Origin: Notospermus geniculatus
Taxonomy: Eukaryota; Nemertea; Pilidiophora; Heteronemertea; Lineidae
DNA length: 64,000 bases
NCBI GenBank assembly: GCA_002633025.1
Contig: NMRB01001322.1
Coordinates: 126,269-190,268, forward strand
Direction: 5' to 3'
How positions within the stretch are numbered: position 1 is the stretch's first letter; each line of letters opens with the position of its first letter. This document shows, piece after piece, positions 1 to 13,100 of the stretch. The position numbers were made by a program, and so were the translations under genes. Below the pieces are notes generated by a model. The model was not told the origin of the DNA, did not search any database, and saw only the letters and a program-made list of their open reading frames with translations.

Positions 1-1588
1 TCTGGTATCATCCTCTCGAAACAGGGTCATTCAGACGCATCTCCTACGTCGCACCTCTTCTGACCCTGTCACATTCCGTGCCTTTTCGGCGGGGAACCTC
101 CGACAGATTTTCTGTCGTCAAATCGGCCAATCAGAAGCTAGCTTATAGCGAAGTCCTGGCATAAAACCAACCCCGAATACAACTGACCTATGATTTTTAA
201 TGGGCCGATGTAACGCTCTTTCCCATTGGCTGCTATTTCGGGAGACTGGGAGAATTCGCGGAATAAATGGATCTTACTTTAAATCGGAACCTCCCGGCAA
301 TGGGATCGAATTGCCGAATGAAAACATATTAATGTCGCATAATGATCATAAAAATGCATGAAATGAATAATATCGAACAAGACATATTAGTTAATGGTGT
401 GTTTTTATGCATTTCCGCGCAGTATAACAAGGTATTCGCCTTTGATACAATACAACAGCAGGAGGTGGGAGGTAACTGTAACAGCCACCATCACTTGTCT
501 TCCACCATCATTTATTTACTGTATATTCTATTTTTGTTAATCCAGGGCTACTAATGCCTGCTTCAGCCCTGGACAACTTATCTTTTGTTATGTACTTTTT
601 GTTTGCTTCAAATAAATTCCTAATTAACTAACTGTAACAGCCGGCCTCCCCACTCAGAAGCGACCGATTAGCTCAGGGCATAAGGGAGGCGATGGCCGAG
701 TGAAATGACCTGAGTCTCAGGATGGTCTGGTATAAGCTAAAGCAACTAAAGGACAAGAGGAGGAATTGAAGAAGAATGAGGGAACTACCAACTTACTCCT
801 TTGAGCCCCCTATGACTGCAATTTTCCCTGCTTGCCCTTTATGTTTCTCAGCAAGGAGAGGAGGGATAAAACTCTTCACCATCTCAAGAAGAGAACCAGC
901 ATTCGATGACAAGGAGCATATTGTCTTAAAGGCACCTAGCAGGTATAAAAAGCAACACTATGAACTACAGCACAACACTTAAAACTTCAGGGGCCCAAAT
1001 TCATAAAACTACTAGGCCTCTAGGCCTAAAGTGGGGTTCATTGGCACACGGATTTTGTCCAATTCAGGTGATCAAGTGGACTTTTGCGTTGTCACATCTG
1101 GAAAACTAGGGACAAACATACTGGGAACAGACCAGATCCGTGCGCCAAAACACACTTAATTTAAAGCTGAACTCCATGAACAAAAACCACAGCGCCGCAG
1201 TATGGTGGTCTACAGAAGTGCAAACGCCCTTCGAACACCTCCAGAACATGATAGACCACCAGCGTATTTGGTGGCGCCACTGTATTCAATCTCAGGCTTT
1301 CTATCGAGACACATCAAGAGATAGTGTCCAAGTGACAGAGCCTGGGTAGACTTAGTACAACCCGTAGGAACCTGAGCATGAGGTTGGTCAGGGTTCTTTA
1401 GTGCTTGCGCGCAGTTAAAATATGTGGTACAATGGCAATAACTTCGGCATCAACAAATAATACACCACTCGTCTGAGTTTCAGAAACTCAATTTGGTATC
1501 ATTGCAAACATGTTGCACATAAATCTTATTTTATTTCTTTTGCCATAGTTTTGTTATTTGAATATATTTTCACAGAAACGCAATGTAC
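1..1588. other. No recognisable gene upstream of XPNPEP3
   Basis: I see only short open frames with no family resemblance and no convincing exon flanked by splice sites. The missing first exon of XPNPEP3 (promoter, start codon, start of the targeting peptide) may lie here, in the following gap, or outside the window. I cannot identify it. Confidence 0.4.
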
Positions 1589-2286
1589 NNNNNNNNNNNN
1601 NNNNNNNNNNNNNNNNNNNNNNNNNNNNNNNNNNNNNNNNNNNNNNNNNNNNNNNNNNNNNNNNNNNNNNNNNNNNNNNNNNNNNNNNNNNNNNNNNNNN
1701 NNNNNNNNNNNNNNNNNNNNNNNNNNNNNNNNNNNNNNNNNNNNNNNNNNNNNNNNNNNNNNNNNNNNNNNNNNNNNNNNNNNNNNNNNNNNNNNNNNNN
1801 NNNNNNNNNNNNNNNNNNNNNNNNNNNNNNNNNNNNNNNNNNNNNNNNNNNNNNNNNNNNNNNNNNNNNNNNNNNNNNNNNNNNNNNNNNNNNNNNNNNN
1901 NNNNNNNNNNNNNNNNNNNNNNNNNNNNNNNNNNNNNNNNNNNNNNNNNNNNNNNNNNNNNNNNNNNNNNNNNNNNNNNNNNNNNNNNNNNNNNNNNNNN
2001 NNNNNNNNNNNNNNNNNNNNNNNNNNNNNNNNNNNNNNNNNNNNNNNNNNNNNNNNNNNNNNNNNNNNNNNNNNNNNNNNNNNNNNNNNNNNNNNNNNNN
2101 NNNNNNNNNNNNNNNNNNNNNNNNNNNNNNNNNNNNNNNNNNNNNNNNNNNNNNNNNNNNNNNNNNNNNNNNNNNNNNNNNNNNNNNNNNNNNNNNNNNN
2201 NNNNNNNNNNNNNNNNNNNNNNNNNNNNNNNNNNNNNNNNNNNNNNNNNNNNNNNNNNNNNNNNNNNNNNNNNNNNNNNNNNNNNN
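1589..2286. other. Assembly gap (698 N)
   Basis: This is a run of N. It is followed directly by a run of C, a typical edge of a failed sequence read. Any open frame crossing it is an artefact. Confidence 0.98.
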
Positions 2287-2766
2287 CCCCCCCCCCCCCC
2301 CCGTCCCCATATGAGCAATATGACGAGAGGGCTAAGTCGGGGAAGAAGGATGACTGCCTCTGCCTGGGGCAATTTAATCCAAGAATTTCGACATTGAAAC
2401 CTATTAATTAACTACATTTAAGTTATTGGAAACATGAGGGATTTTGCACTCAAAATGTCAGATAGTTTCAGGTTGCTCTACTTTTATTGTGCTCCAATAG
2501 GCCACTTGTTTCAGTGGTGATCACAGCTGGGAAACCACCTGCAGGATGGAGTAACTATATGAAGGCAATCATACTTGACAATGACCCACAATTCAGAGGG
2601 TACACAACTCAAGGTCCACCATAGTCCGAAATCCCATTTAAGTCTGATATTTTTGCTCAGCTGATTTAATCAAAAACAAAACAAAATTGTGTCGTATTTC
2701 AGCTTGACACAACATGTCCAATCCACCTATTGTGCTAACAGTACAATCTCAGGAATCCTGAATACC

Positions 2767-2935
2767 AGTGTCTATTTTTCCAGTGACTTTTTTACCAGTG
2801 TCTTTTTTTCCAGTGACTTTTTTACCAGTGTCTTTTTTTCCTGTGACTTTTTTACCAGTGTCTTTATTTCCAGTGTCTTTTTTACTGTGTCTTTTTTTCC
2901 AGTGTTTTTTTTTCCAGTGTCTTTTTTACCGTCTA
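2767..2935. repeat. T-rich minisatellite
   Basis: Tandem degenerate copies of a unit close to CCAGTGTCTTTTTTTA / CCAGTGACTTTTTTA (about 15 bp, arranged in pairs of about 30 bp). The open frames on both strands here simply translate the repeat. Confidence 0.85.
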
Positions 2936-3065
2936 CCCATGCATGCACATGCAGGATAGGCCTACATTGCACATTATTGCATAGCCTATGCACCGTTTTG
3001 TTAATGTTATTCAAATTTCATGACCTTTTATGACTTTTATATGGCGTACAAACCCTGGCTTCGAC

Positions 3066-3194
3066 AAAAAAAGGCCACAAACTAGGCCTACCGCATGACC
3101 GGTACCAAGTGTGAGCCGGGGACGTTATGCCATAATGTCCCCGGCTCACACTTGGTACCGGTCATGCGGTAGGCCTAGTTTGTGGCCTTTTTTT
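3066..3194. repeat. Near-perfect 129-bp palindrome (64-bp arms)
   Basis: The left arm 3066-3129 and right arm 3131-3194 are reverse complements of each other with one mismatch and a single-base spacer. The arms end in seven A and seven T. Part of the right arm end (TTGTGGCCTTTTTTTAAC) recurs just downstream at about 3216-3233, followed by TAACTTAT repeats. It lies about 350 bp upstream of the first visible XPNPEP3 exon. It is probably a very young foldback element. Transcribed, it would form a 64-bp hairpin. Confidence 0.9.
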
Positions 3195-3543
3195 AACTTA
3201 TAACTTATTATAAATTGTGGCCTTTTTTTAACTTATAACTTATTATAACTTTTTATAACTTATGGTAGTATGAAAACGGGGACGTTTTGACCCGGGGACG
3301 TTCTGACTGGATACCACCGTGTGCATGGTATGCAATGTATTATTTTATTCCACAACTTGCGGTCTTGACTTGCACTGATGTAATACTGTGATGCTACTAC
3401 ATACAGATTAGAAACTTTTATGCGTGCATGTTTTGTTATTCGCGAGAATTTTTACACGTGAAAATATTTGCGTACGGTATAGTGCGTAGACGGTAGTGTG
3501 TGTATGAATTACAGCTTTGAGAACCACTTTTCTTGTATTTCAG

Positions 3544-6500
3544 GAAATACAAAGTACACCATCTGTGCTCGTATAAAGTTGCAGCAAAGATTTTCTACAG
3601 CTCTTGCTCCAGCCGGCAATATTTTACGTTACTACGGTCAGCCAGCACCTCATACCCACCCCCAGATATTCAAAAAAGATGAAGTCACACCTGGAATAAC
3701 AAAAGATGAATACAGAGATAGACGGGAAACTTTGATGAAGAAAATATTGTCCTCTGGTCTGGCTAGAACTTATCCAGACATGGATCACTTGGTGGTCTTG
3801 CCATCTGCTCCAAAATTATACATGTCCATTGATGTTCCATATTTCTATCGACAAAACACTGAACTACTCTACATGTCAGGTTTTATTGAACCAGACAGTG
3901 CCTTAATCCTTCACACTCATAAAAAACATGGGTCTGGTTTTGAGGAGGTGATGTTTCTAACCGAGAGAAATTCAAATGAAGAACTCTGGGAAGGTCCAAG
4001 TGCTGGTGTCGAAGGTGGAATGGATTTGCTGGGGATTCAGAATGTCAAATCTGTGAACGAGATGGATAGATATCTCTCAGAATATCTCAGCGAACACAGT
4101 AAATTTTGCCTGTGGTATGAGTATTTACAGCCAGTGAATCAGAAATTTCATTCAAACACGTATCTTCCATTCATGAAGGAAGCCAAACATGTGGAGCAGA
4201 CTAGCAAAATCATACATCATCAACGTTTGGTAAAATCGGCAGCAGAGATTGACCTCATGAGGAAGTCAAATAGAATTGCTTCAGAGGCTTTTGTTGAAGT
4301 AATGAAGTTTACTAAACCTTTTGTAAGTAATGCTAAATCAAATGAAAGCTGGGAAAAGTATCATTTCTTAGCTCATCGTATAGTATTGACTAGAGTTTCG
4401 TTAAACTTGAATAGGTTTGCTCTGTTTAGGTGAAATTGCCATTCAAGTACCGGTAACTTGATGCGTTTCAGAATTCTAGTCACAAACATTTGATTGGTGT
4501 GAGATGTCATTTGAAGCCATGGTTGCATTTAATTATGAAATCTTCATTGTCATTGTCATCGGGTCACCCGGCAGAATTATCATCTTCTGTTCCAATATTC
4601 TTTCACAGGTGAATGAATCTCACCTATTTGCCAAGATGGATTTTGAATGTCGTATCCGTGATGCTGAATACTTAGCTTATCCACCAGTTGTCGCAGGTGA
4701 GATAGATCGAGGTCAGCCACTCCCACTGAGTGTTGAATGGGCAACTGATGATCTTTTTTCACCATAAATATATTTCATCTATTGTCCCCTGCCCAACCTG
4801 CCAATAAAGTCTGGCAACATCTAAGTGCGACCCAATGGAATGCGGAAGTTAGGCAATATTAGTTGGATTTTCCACGGATCTTTGATCACATGCAACTCTT
4901 GAATAACTGATCGACAACGCGATCAGACTATACAAACAGACTTTAGTGGTGCCCAATAGTGTGCAACAGATTGTCACCAGTTACGCAGGTCAAATGCATA
5001 CTGGTAATTGAAAACCGCAAATTCCTGTCTCATTTCCTGACTTCCGCATTCCATTGGGTCATGCAGGACTTTACATGTAGCTGCAGTAGCAAGTTTTCAC
5101 CACATAGCTGGAGATGATGACAACAAACTACAGTATTCTTTTCATTCATAACAAAGCAGTAGCTCTCGGTGATATTTTCAAGTCATTACAGAAATGCACA
5201 GACCATTTTACCGTACTTTGTGAGTGACTTTCTGTTATTTATTTCTCTTAATGGATGTCTTGCAGGTGGAAACCGTGCAAACACCATTCATTATATCTCC
5301 AACAATCAGGTGATTGAGGATGGTGAGCTGGTCTTGATGGATGCTGGATGTGAATATCATGGATACTGCAGCGACATAACTAGAACTTGGCCTGTCTCAG
5401 GTAAGTACAGGTCATCTGTCCAGTACTCTAGCCAGGCCAGTTTCACAGGGCGTTACCACCCTGTTCAAAATTCAGAGGCCATTTTTCCACCCGGTTCAAA
5501 TTTTTACCACCCTGTTAAAAAATGTCACTTGCACTGCATTTTCCGTTACACCACCCTGTTTGAAAATCCAGGGCCTTAAAATCATAGGAAAATGCAGTCA
5601 TCCCACCCTGCTTGGAAAAATTTGGGGCTAGAACACTGTCTGTCTGTCCTGAATCGTTGCTGCGTCTACCGCTTGCCGTTTTTCCCAGTTCGTTCCAAAG
5701 CATATGATTGGGCCTCGACATTATCTTCTTGTCACTTTTTCAGGGAAATTCTCACCAGCTCAACGTGAACTGTACGACATCTGTCTAGTGATTCAAAAAC
5801 TGTGCATTCAGATGTGCCGTCCAGGGATATGTTTAGATGAGATATATCGGGCAATGTTAGCGTTAATGGGGGAACAGCTTAAGAAACTGAACATTATTCC
5901 CAATACCACAAGTGCCTCGGATCTTATAAAGGTGAGTTCAAACTCCTTGACAGACGATGTAAAATGCAAGGTAAAATGAGTGCAAATATGACTGGACATT
6001 CTGGAAAGCACTATAGATAAGGATTGCGAATTTCTATAAATCCAATCGGTTCCCAATACCGTAGTTTCTTTGTGTTTTGACCATATACATGTAGAAGATA
6101 AACCAGTTGATTATGGCTCTGCAAGACTTACCCAGTCTGTATTTTTTCCCTTTCAGCTCACTCGTCAGTTTTGCCCTCACCACGTGGGGCACTACCTGGG
6201 AATGGATGTCCATGATTCTGCTGAAGTTTCACGAAATCTTCCCTTGCAGCCAGGCATGATTATCACAATTGAACCTGGTAAATTAATACATTCAAAGATA
6301 TACTTTCAATACAAAGCAAAACAAAGTAAACCTGGAAAACCTGTTATAAACAGTATTCCTTGGTATACAACAGAATGTATGGCTTAGGATACCGGTACAT
6401 GGAAAACTTAAAATGCAATATACCTTGCAATACTACAAAGTGTCTCCAGGGATATAGTCTGACAACATCTAAGCACGACCCAATGGAATGCGGAAGTCAG

Positions 6501-7044
6501 AAATGAGACAGGAATTTGCGGTTTTCAATTGTGCATTCGACCTGCATAACTGGTGATGATCCGTTGCATACTATTCGGCACCACTAAAGTCTGTTTATGT
6601 AGTCTGATTGTGTTGTCGATCGGTTACTCAGTTGTGTGTGATTAAACATCCATGGAAAATCCTAACTTCCGCATTCCATTGGGTTGCGCTTAGATGTTGC
6701 CGGACTTTATACAAAGAATTCTATAGGATATCTGAAATTGAAAATGTGCTTTACAAACTTTGCAATATAATACGTACAAAATCTGCATTAGAGTAAATGG
6801 AGAAACTGTTGACACAAAGTTTGCCTATCCGTGCACCCCTCAAATCCTTGATATAACCCTCACTTTCGTTTCAGGGATCTACATATCAGCAAAAAGGGAT
6901 GATGTTGATGCCAAATATCGTGGTACTGGAATTCGTATTGAGGATAATATATTAATTACAGACAATGGATATGAGAACCTTACGCAGTCATGTCCTAAGG
7001 ATCCAGAAGTGATAGAACAAATCATGGCGAACAGTAACCTTTAA
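3544..7044 (+). CDS. XPNPEP3: Xaa-Pro aminopeptidase 3 (mitochondrial-type M24B metallopeptidase), 5'-partial
   Basis: Aminopeptidase P-family enzyme that removes an N-terminal residue preceding proline. In animals it is targeted to mitochondria and processes imported proteins. Exons: 3544-4322, 4609-4696, 5266-5400, 5744-5931, 6157-6277, 6875-7044 (TAA). All have AG/GT borders and the phases join. The first exon holds the N-terminal domain ([41 protein letters not shown]). The catalytic pita-bread domain carries all five dinuclear metal ligands: Asp in VLMDAG, Asp in SDITRTWP, His in [13 protein letters not shown], Glu in TIEPG and Glu in GIRIEDN. The visible coding length is about 493 residues, close to the vertebrate 507. 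Exon 3544 enters in phase 1, so a short upstream exon with the start of the targeting peptide is missing. An alternative is an unspliced start at ATG 3504. Two introns contain copies of one MITE family. The assignment to the XPNPEP3 subfamily is secure. Confidence 0.95.
4806..5073 (+). mobile_element. MITE family A, copy 1
   Basis: Non-autonomous foldback element in an XPNPEP3 intron. It has inverted ends of about 40 bp reading AAAGTCTGGCAACATCTAAG at the left and the complementary end (CTTCCGCATTCCATTGGGTC ... GGACTTTA) at the right, flanked by TA. Four other copies lie in this window. Confidence 0.8.
5966..6013. repeat. Fragment of a foldback element seen at 10908
   Basis: The stretch GGTAAAATGAGTGCAAATAT followed by GACTGGACATTCTGGAAAGC also occurs at about 11128-11175 and, inverted, at about 10912-10965. 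It is a solo half-element in an XPNPEP3 intron. Confidence 0.7.
6456..6709 (-). mobile_element. MITE family A, copy 2 (inverted)
   Basis: Same inverted ends as copy 1 (TAGTCTGACAACATCTAAGC ... GATGTTGCCGGACTTTA) but the asymmetric interior is in the opposite orientation. It lies in the last intron of XPNPEP3. Confidence 0.8.
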
Positions 7045-7197
7045 TGTAAATTCACTTTCTAATCTAGACTAAGAAATATTTTACTCTTCCATTTATACAA
7101 ACATGACAAATGTGCCTTGGGTATTTTTTTACGATTACGTTTTAACTGCCAGTGCCAACAATCACAAATTGGATCCAAACAACAAGTGGACATGATA

Positions 7198-9093
7198 CAG
7201 TGCTCCCTCGCTCTTACGAACCTCGATTCTACGATTAACAAACTCCCGGATATTACGAACCCAACGTCTGGCACCCAAAATTTCATGACATGTATGTAAT
7301 TTTGGCCCAATTCCTGCCCATGATTAATTACGCTGTGTACAATACAAACCAAAATCCAAGCTTGAGTTTGATTAGTGTACAATAGAGTTGTCCTCTATTC
7401 ACAACTGTTTGGAGCTCCAGACAGTCCGATGAAATAGAGCACTACATATTAGGTAACAGGCTGGGTAATGTGTGCCAGGAATAGTGCCCATTTCATGGGT
7501 GTTATGTGAGTTTGATTTTGTGTCAGTTTTCTACATAGGTTTGTGGTCACACCATTATTCAGGGTATGCATGCCATTGATTTGGAAAAGGCTTAGGCCGT
7601 TTCAAAAAAAGAAAAAGGTTCTCAGGTTGTCCATACAAGCCCTACTTACACAATAGAAATCCCCGGGCTTTTTGAGACTAGGTGTGGGCGTCTTCACTAC
7701 AAAAATAAAATCCAGCTGAACTTAACTGCTACGCCCGGTGTTAGGATCGCTGCTGGCGTGCACTCTTCACAAGGAGGCGGCGCCAAATTTCACTGCTGGC
7801 TGGCTTCCCATGACCTTGACATTGTCACGCCTTTTGAAAAAATAAGTTGTTTATTCCGCGTTCTTATCACTGCTTATCATTACATTTGCTACGTTATCTT
7901 ATGTAAAGACAATTTTCTCTCGTAAAAACCAGGCCTAGGTTTAGAGAACTTACGATGCCCCACAAAAGCTGCACTAGACACGCCGCCTGTCGGCCTCGCG
8001 TAAGTTACGCGCAAATTGCGCAAAAAAAACAGGGTTTTATGTAGTGTATCCAAGGCTATAAATTCGCCTCTCATGATCAGACAGCTCCTCACGACCTCCA
8101 AGGTCTGCGCCAATCCTGGCATTATCATTGCCCTAAAGCATGGCGCACACGGGCGACTAAAATGGGGGCGACTACAGATGCGACTACTACGTCGCATGCG
8201 ATAATTACCTTTGAGGTCGATTAGTGATGTCATCCGCGACATCACTGATCTTCCAATGAAGAATTTGTCGCAAACGAGTCGACAAAAACTAAAAATATGT
8301 TGAGTGCTGCTGTGGTCGCAAGGCCGGTCACTGAGAAAATCACTCGAAAAATCGCTTGTGGGGGCAGGCTTAAATTAAACAGGCCTGCTAAAATGCAGCA
8401 ACCTCTGCTTTTGTAACAGCATCTCGTCGTTGTCTTCACGTGCAGCCATGGCTCTCACTAGTACACCTTTATCCCATTCAACAGTCTCGACAACAGTTGT
8501 CAAAGAGTTGTTGCACAGACACTTCAACAACAGTCTGGCCCCACACAATAGCTGAACTGTTGGAGTGACAGTATGGACAAATTGAGAAACTTTTTTTCAA
8601 AAGGGCCTAAGCCTTTTCAAAATCAATGGCATGCGTACCCTGAATAATGGTGTGACCACAAACCTATAGAAAACTGACACTCAATCAAACTCGCATAACA
8701 CCCATGAAATGGGCACTATTCCTGGCACACATTACCCAGCCTGTTACCTAATATGTAGTGCTATATTTCATCGAACAGTCAAGCGCTCCAAACAGTTGTG
8801 AATAGAGGACAACTCTATTACAAACCAAAATATCCAAGCTTGGATTTGATAAGTGTACAATACAAACCGAATTATCCAAGCTTGGGTTTGATTAACGCAT
8901 GTTTGAGCGTTTAATCAGGCAAATATTCAATAAAGTTAATCCTGTATACGAAGTGTACATGTATGCCTTAGGCCTACTCGGCGTGGTCATCATGCCCCCA
9001 CGGATGAATCCTTGCTATTACGAACTCCTCGTTAGTACGAACTTAGCCCTTGGACGCCGAAGGGTTCGTACATGTAATAGCGAGGGAGGACTG
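7198..9093. mobile_element. Non-autonomous pogo/mariner-like element with ~0.45-kb inverted arms
   Basis: The ends begin CAGTGCTCCCTCGCTCTTAC (7198) and, on the other strand, CAGTCCTCCCTCGCTATTAC (from 9093). Both are bounded by TA, as expected of a Tc1/mariner-pogo target duplication. Arms 7198-7618 and about 8590-9093 are inverted copies with scattered differences and small insertions. The middle (7620-8590) contains no transposase frame and includes sequence resembling a second element (GGCGCACACGGGCGAC at about 8143) related to the one at 51917. It sits between the convergent ends of XPNPEP3 and PPAT. Confidence 0.75.
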
Positions 9094-10151
9094 TATTGTA
9101 ATATGAATAAAAAGCAGAATGCGTGGATCTTTTTATAGAGGTTGATTTATTTCAATACTGACAAAAAAGTTGCATTGACAATGTTGATCAAAGGCCATGA
9201 ATTACAGTGCTGGTCAAAGACACCATTTTAATGGTAGACAGATGGGCACGATGAAAATTTTCATCAAAAATAATGTGTTAGAAAAAGTGTGAAAACGACA
9301 GATGAAGAAGACCATATATGTATCTGAACCTATCATTAAATGATGTTGGTCATATTTTTCAACCAGTTTCAGTATGATTTGAAGCACCAGGTTTGGCAGT
9401 GTCTCATACATGCTAGAGATATCTAGAAACACCAAGGGTTCATATTGCTTTGCCTTCGGGCCACGCTTTATCAGAGTTGAGTGTAGTCTAAAGGCATAGT
9501 GAACGGGGCCTTGATATTTCAAGATGTGCAAAAGGAAGCTTGAGATTCTCTTTAAATTCCGGCAACATCTAAGTGCAACCCAAAGGAATGCGGAAGTCAG
9601 GAAATGAGACAGGAATTTGCGGTTTTCAATTATGCATTTCACCTGCGTAATCGGTGATGATCCATTGCACACTATGTATTTTAGTCTGATCGTATTGTTG
9701 ATCAGTTATTCAAGAGTTGCGTGTGATTAAAGATCCATGGAAAATCCAACTAATATATTGCCTAACTTCCGTGTTCCACTGCGCTTAGATTTTGCCTAAC
9801 TTTACCATGGAGTCATAGCATTAAATGCCATTTCTGTGGCAGAATTCTGAGATCATATTGAGGTCCTTGTGGGTATGATTTTTACACGTGCTTCATTCCT
9901 GTGGCCCCCAAAATCACAGGTTACTCTCTCTGAAGTGTGCTCTAATCATCCCCACAATTAAAACTAGAAGTATTTTTGCCCAACCACTGATAACACAGGC
10001 AGCTAAGTTTTGGATCTTCTGTAGCACCTGTTTGGGCAGGTAGACCAAAACCTACATGTATTTGTAGAGCAATATTTTGGATTACATAATCCAAAAATAA
10101 CTGCGAAAAAAAGGTAGTCAGCAGCCTTGTGTTGACCCTGTGTTTCCGTGT
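9094..10151. other. Region downstream of PPAT, probable 3' UTR plus repeat
   Basis: Lies 3' of the PPAT stop (10152, minus strand) and holds no gene. It contains MITE family A copy 3. A minus-strand AATAAA (TTTATT at about 9147) could mark the PPAT transcript end. This is a weak inference. Confidence 0.4.
9555..9805 (-). mobile_element. MITE family A, copy 3 (diverged)
   Basis: The left end CCGGCAACATCTAAGTGCAA matches the family. The right end is degraded (GCGCTTAGATTTTGCCTAAC). The interior is in the same orientation as copy 2. Confidence 0.75.
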
Positions 10152-13100
10152 TTACCATTCCAATTCCACTGGGTAGTGACCGGTCAGACAAGCAGTACAG
10201 TGCCCCATCTTGTTCTTTTCAAGATCCTCAATCCCTTCCTGCACAGCGCACACAAGACCATCCACGGAGAGGTACACAAGACTGTCAGCTCCTGGAAAAA
10301 ATTTGCATGCAGGTTTTCAGCTCTTGTTTCAAAAGGGGTTTTCATTTTTGTCAGTTGAGGAATCCGAGTTGTGATCATTGAGAAAATGGAGAAAGCTATG
10401 AAGCTGCAAACTGCAGCGATTATTCTTTACCCGGCAACAAATAATCCCTGCAATTTGCAAGTGCATAGCTCTTTTCGTTTTCCCAAAGATTACAACTCAG
10501 ATTCCTCAAGTGACGAAAACGAACAGCCCCTTTTAATGAAGAAAAGATCATCAATCAACTGAACAATACACCACAAAAAGTTGTACATGTAGAATCTTGC
10601 GAGCACGTACCCAATGCAGACGCCAGTTGTTCAGCTGTTTTCTGATTCGCGATGAGCTCTTCTTTCGTGGGAATGTTGATACCCATGTAGCATGGGTTGT
10701 AGATGGGTGGTGACGCGACGCGAATGTGAACCTGTATAGTGAAGAACGAAAAAATAAGCCTAACTATTGTCTATAAAAGGATTAATGAATGTATGAATTG
10801 ATACATTTGCCATCAGCTGACAGAATCAGTACTGGTATTCTGCAAACCAATAAATGTACGGGTATTCTGGAAGCCAATATTTGGTCTTCTACGAGGCCGG
10901 TTACTGGCACTGTAGTGCTTTCCAGAATGTCTAGTCATATTTGCACTCATTTTACCTTGCAATGGAACCTAACCACAAACCACAAATGGGCCAGTTATGT
11001 GTGCATGATTGCATGATTATTCTGAATCAGAGTATAGACCTGAACAACGTCCTAGAAATCAGTCAACTGTTATCGGCATGCACATGTAACTGGCCAATTT
11101 CTATTTTGTGGTTCGGTTCCATTGCAAGGTAAAATGAGTGCAAATATGACTGGACATTCTGGAAAGCACTACAAGTGCAAATAGGTTTTGCGGATCACGA
11201 TACTGTGAACGCACTTTTCCAAGAAGATCAAAGTGGTTTATCAAGCAAATCTCTTACCTCTTTTGCCCCTGCATTTTTCAGCAGACGTATGATTGGTCCC
11301 ATGGTGTTCCCTCGCACGATAGAGTCATCAATCAATATCACCTTTTTCCCTCGGAAATTATCTGCAAGTGCGCCAAATTTCTTGGCAACACCGAGCTGCC
11401 GCAATCTCTTGGTGGGTTGAATGAATGTCCTCCCGATGTACCGGTTCTTGTTCAACACTTCTACATATGGGATGCCACTCTAAAAAAGTTGAGGGGTTAT
11501 TATGACCTGTGTTTCCCACAGAGTATTGGCCAGTTGCTTCAGATCAAGAGTGTTCAGTTCAAGTGCTACACATAGTATACGTAGTACATATACATGATGA
11601 ATGACTCTCTCTCCCCTTCAACCGTTGCAGCTGTCACAAAAATCAACATCCACCTCGCCTATTTTACCTGTTCAGCATATCCCATCGCAGCAGGGGTTGC
11701 AGATTCAGGGACATTGCTAACGATATCAGCCTTAATGTCATTCTCCATCGCTAGGCGTCGCCCGCATCGCTTTCTGACTGTGTAGACCATCTGTCCCTCC
11801 ATGATCGAGTCAGCCCTCGCAAAATAGACATACTCAAAGATGCAGAAAGCAGAAACATCCTTTCCAGGAGGTCTGGAAACTATGCACAGGGACTTGACTC
11901 CATTCTTGGTAATGGCAACTACTTCACCTGAAGACAGACATGAAAAAAAATGTTATATTTCCATCACAAAATGAACCGAACTCAAACTTTCTGTACTCTG
12001 ACCAACCCTTCAAAAATCTGTGCTGATAAACCTCTCACAGTATTTCTGTCTTAAAGTCCGGCAACATCTAAGCGCGACCCAATGGAATGTGGAAGTTAGG
12101 CAATATATTAGTTGGAATTTCCACAGATCTTTAATCACACGCAACTCTTGAATAACTGATCGACAACGTGATCAGACTATACAAACAGACTTTAGTAGTG
12201 CCCAATAGTGTGCAACGGATCATCACCAGTTACACAAGTTGAATGCATAATTGAAAACCGCAAATTCATGTCTCATTTCCTGACTTCCGCATTCCAGTGG
12301 GTCGCGCTTAGATGTTGCCGGACTTTACATGTAACATATGTAACATTTGCTCACTGCACATTAGAGTCTCTTAGGGCTCTTTTCCACTAGCATATGGCGT
12401 CAGCGGTAGCGTCGGCATTCGAATCACTTGAGTCCATTAACTGTTTCCACCGCAGTTCGACACTGACGCAAAAGTGCGGTGGAAACAGTCAATGGATTCA
12501 ACACAGAAGTATTCGAACGCCGACACCGACGTTACCACCGACGCCATATGCTGGTGGAATCGAGTCCTTAGAATTGCTGTGAACAGTGTCAGAGCTGTGT
12601 AAATCGACCACAAAGGCATCGAATTGGATTCTTACCTGGTAGGATCTCGCGATAATATTTGCCACCAATTGCTTGAAATGAACATGACTCAGACGAAACA
12701 ACCCAACCTTCACAGTCACAGCCATATTCATTCTCGCTGTCAGATTCGTATTTCTCTGAAAGTATACGATATGACAATGAAATACATGTGTAAACAGGAA
12801 GTGATTGATTTATCAAGAAGGGTGATATTTTAATACTGCAGTATAAGATTTAGACATGAACAGGATCAACGTCAATGTTGACCAGTATTGATAATATACC
12901 TACCCAAAGTAAGAGGCTGGCCGACAAGTTTTCCTACACAAAGAGGTCGATTACCGAATGGATCTCTCATGGCGTAGATGGTATCACCATGCATGACTAC
13001 CAGAGAATAGGCAGTGGGTGTCTCACTGAGTATATGACGGAACCTGCAATAAAAGGGTGTCGTACATTAAACATAGAATAAGCAGTGGGTGTCTCACTGA

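Noticed and set aside
1551-2411. Long open frames crossing the first N run on both strands
   Set aside because: They are open only because N has no stop codons. The same holds for frames across 16205-16806.
2689-3033. Phe/Ser-rich open frame, 114 codons
   Set aside because: It is the translation of a T-rich minisatellite. Three frames are open for the same reason.
9214-9672. Minus-strand frame of 152 codons near the PPAT 3' end
   Set aside because: Much of it is translated MITE family A sequence; no family resemblance.
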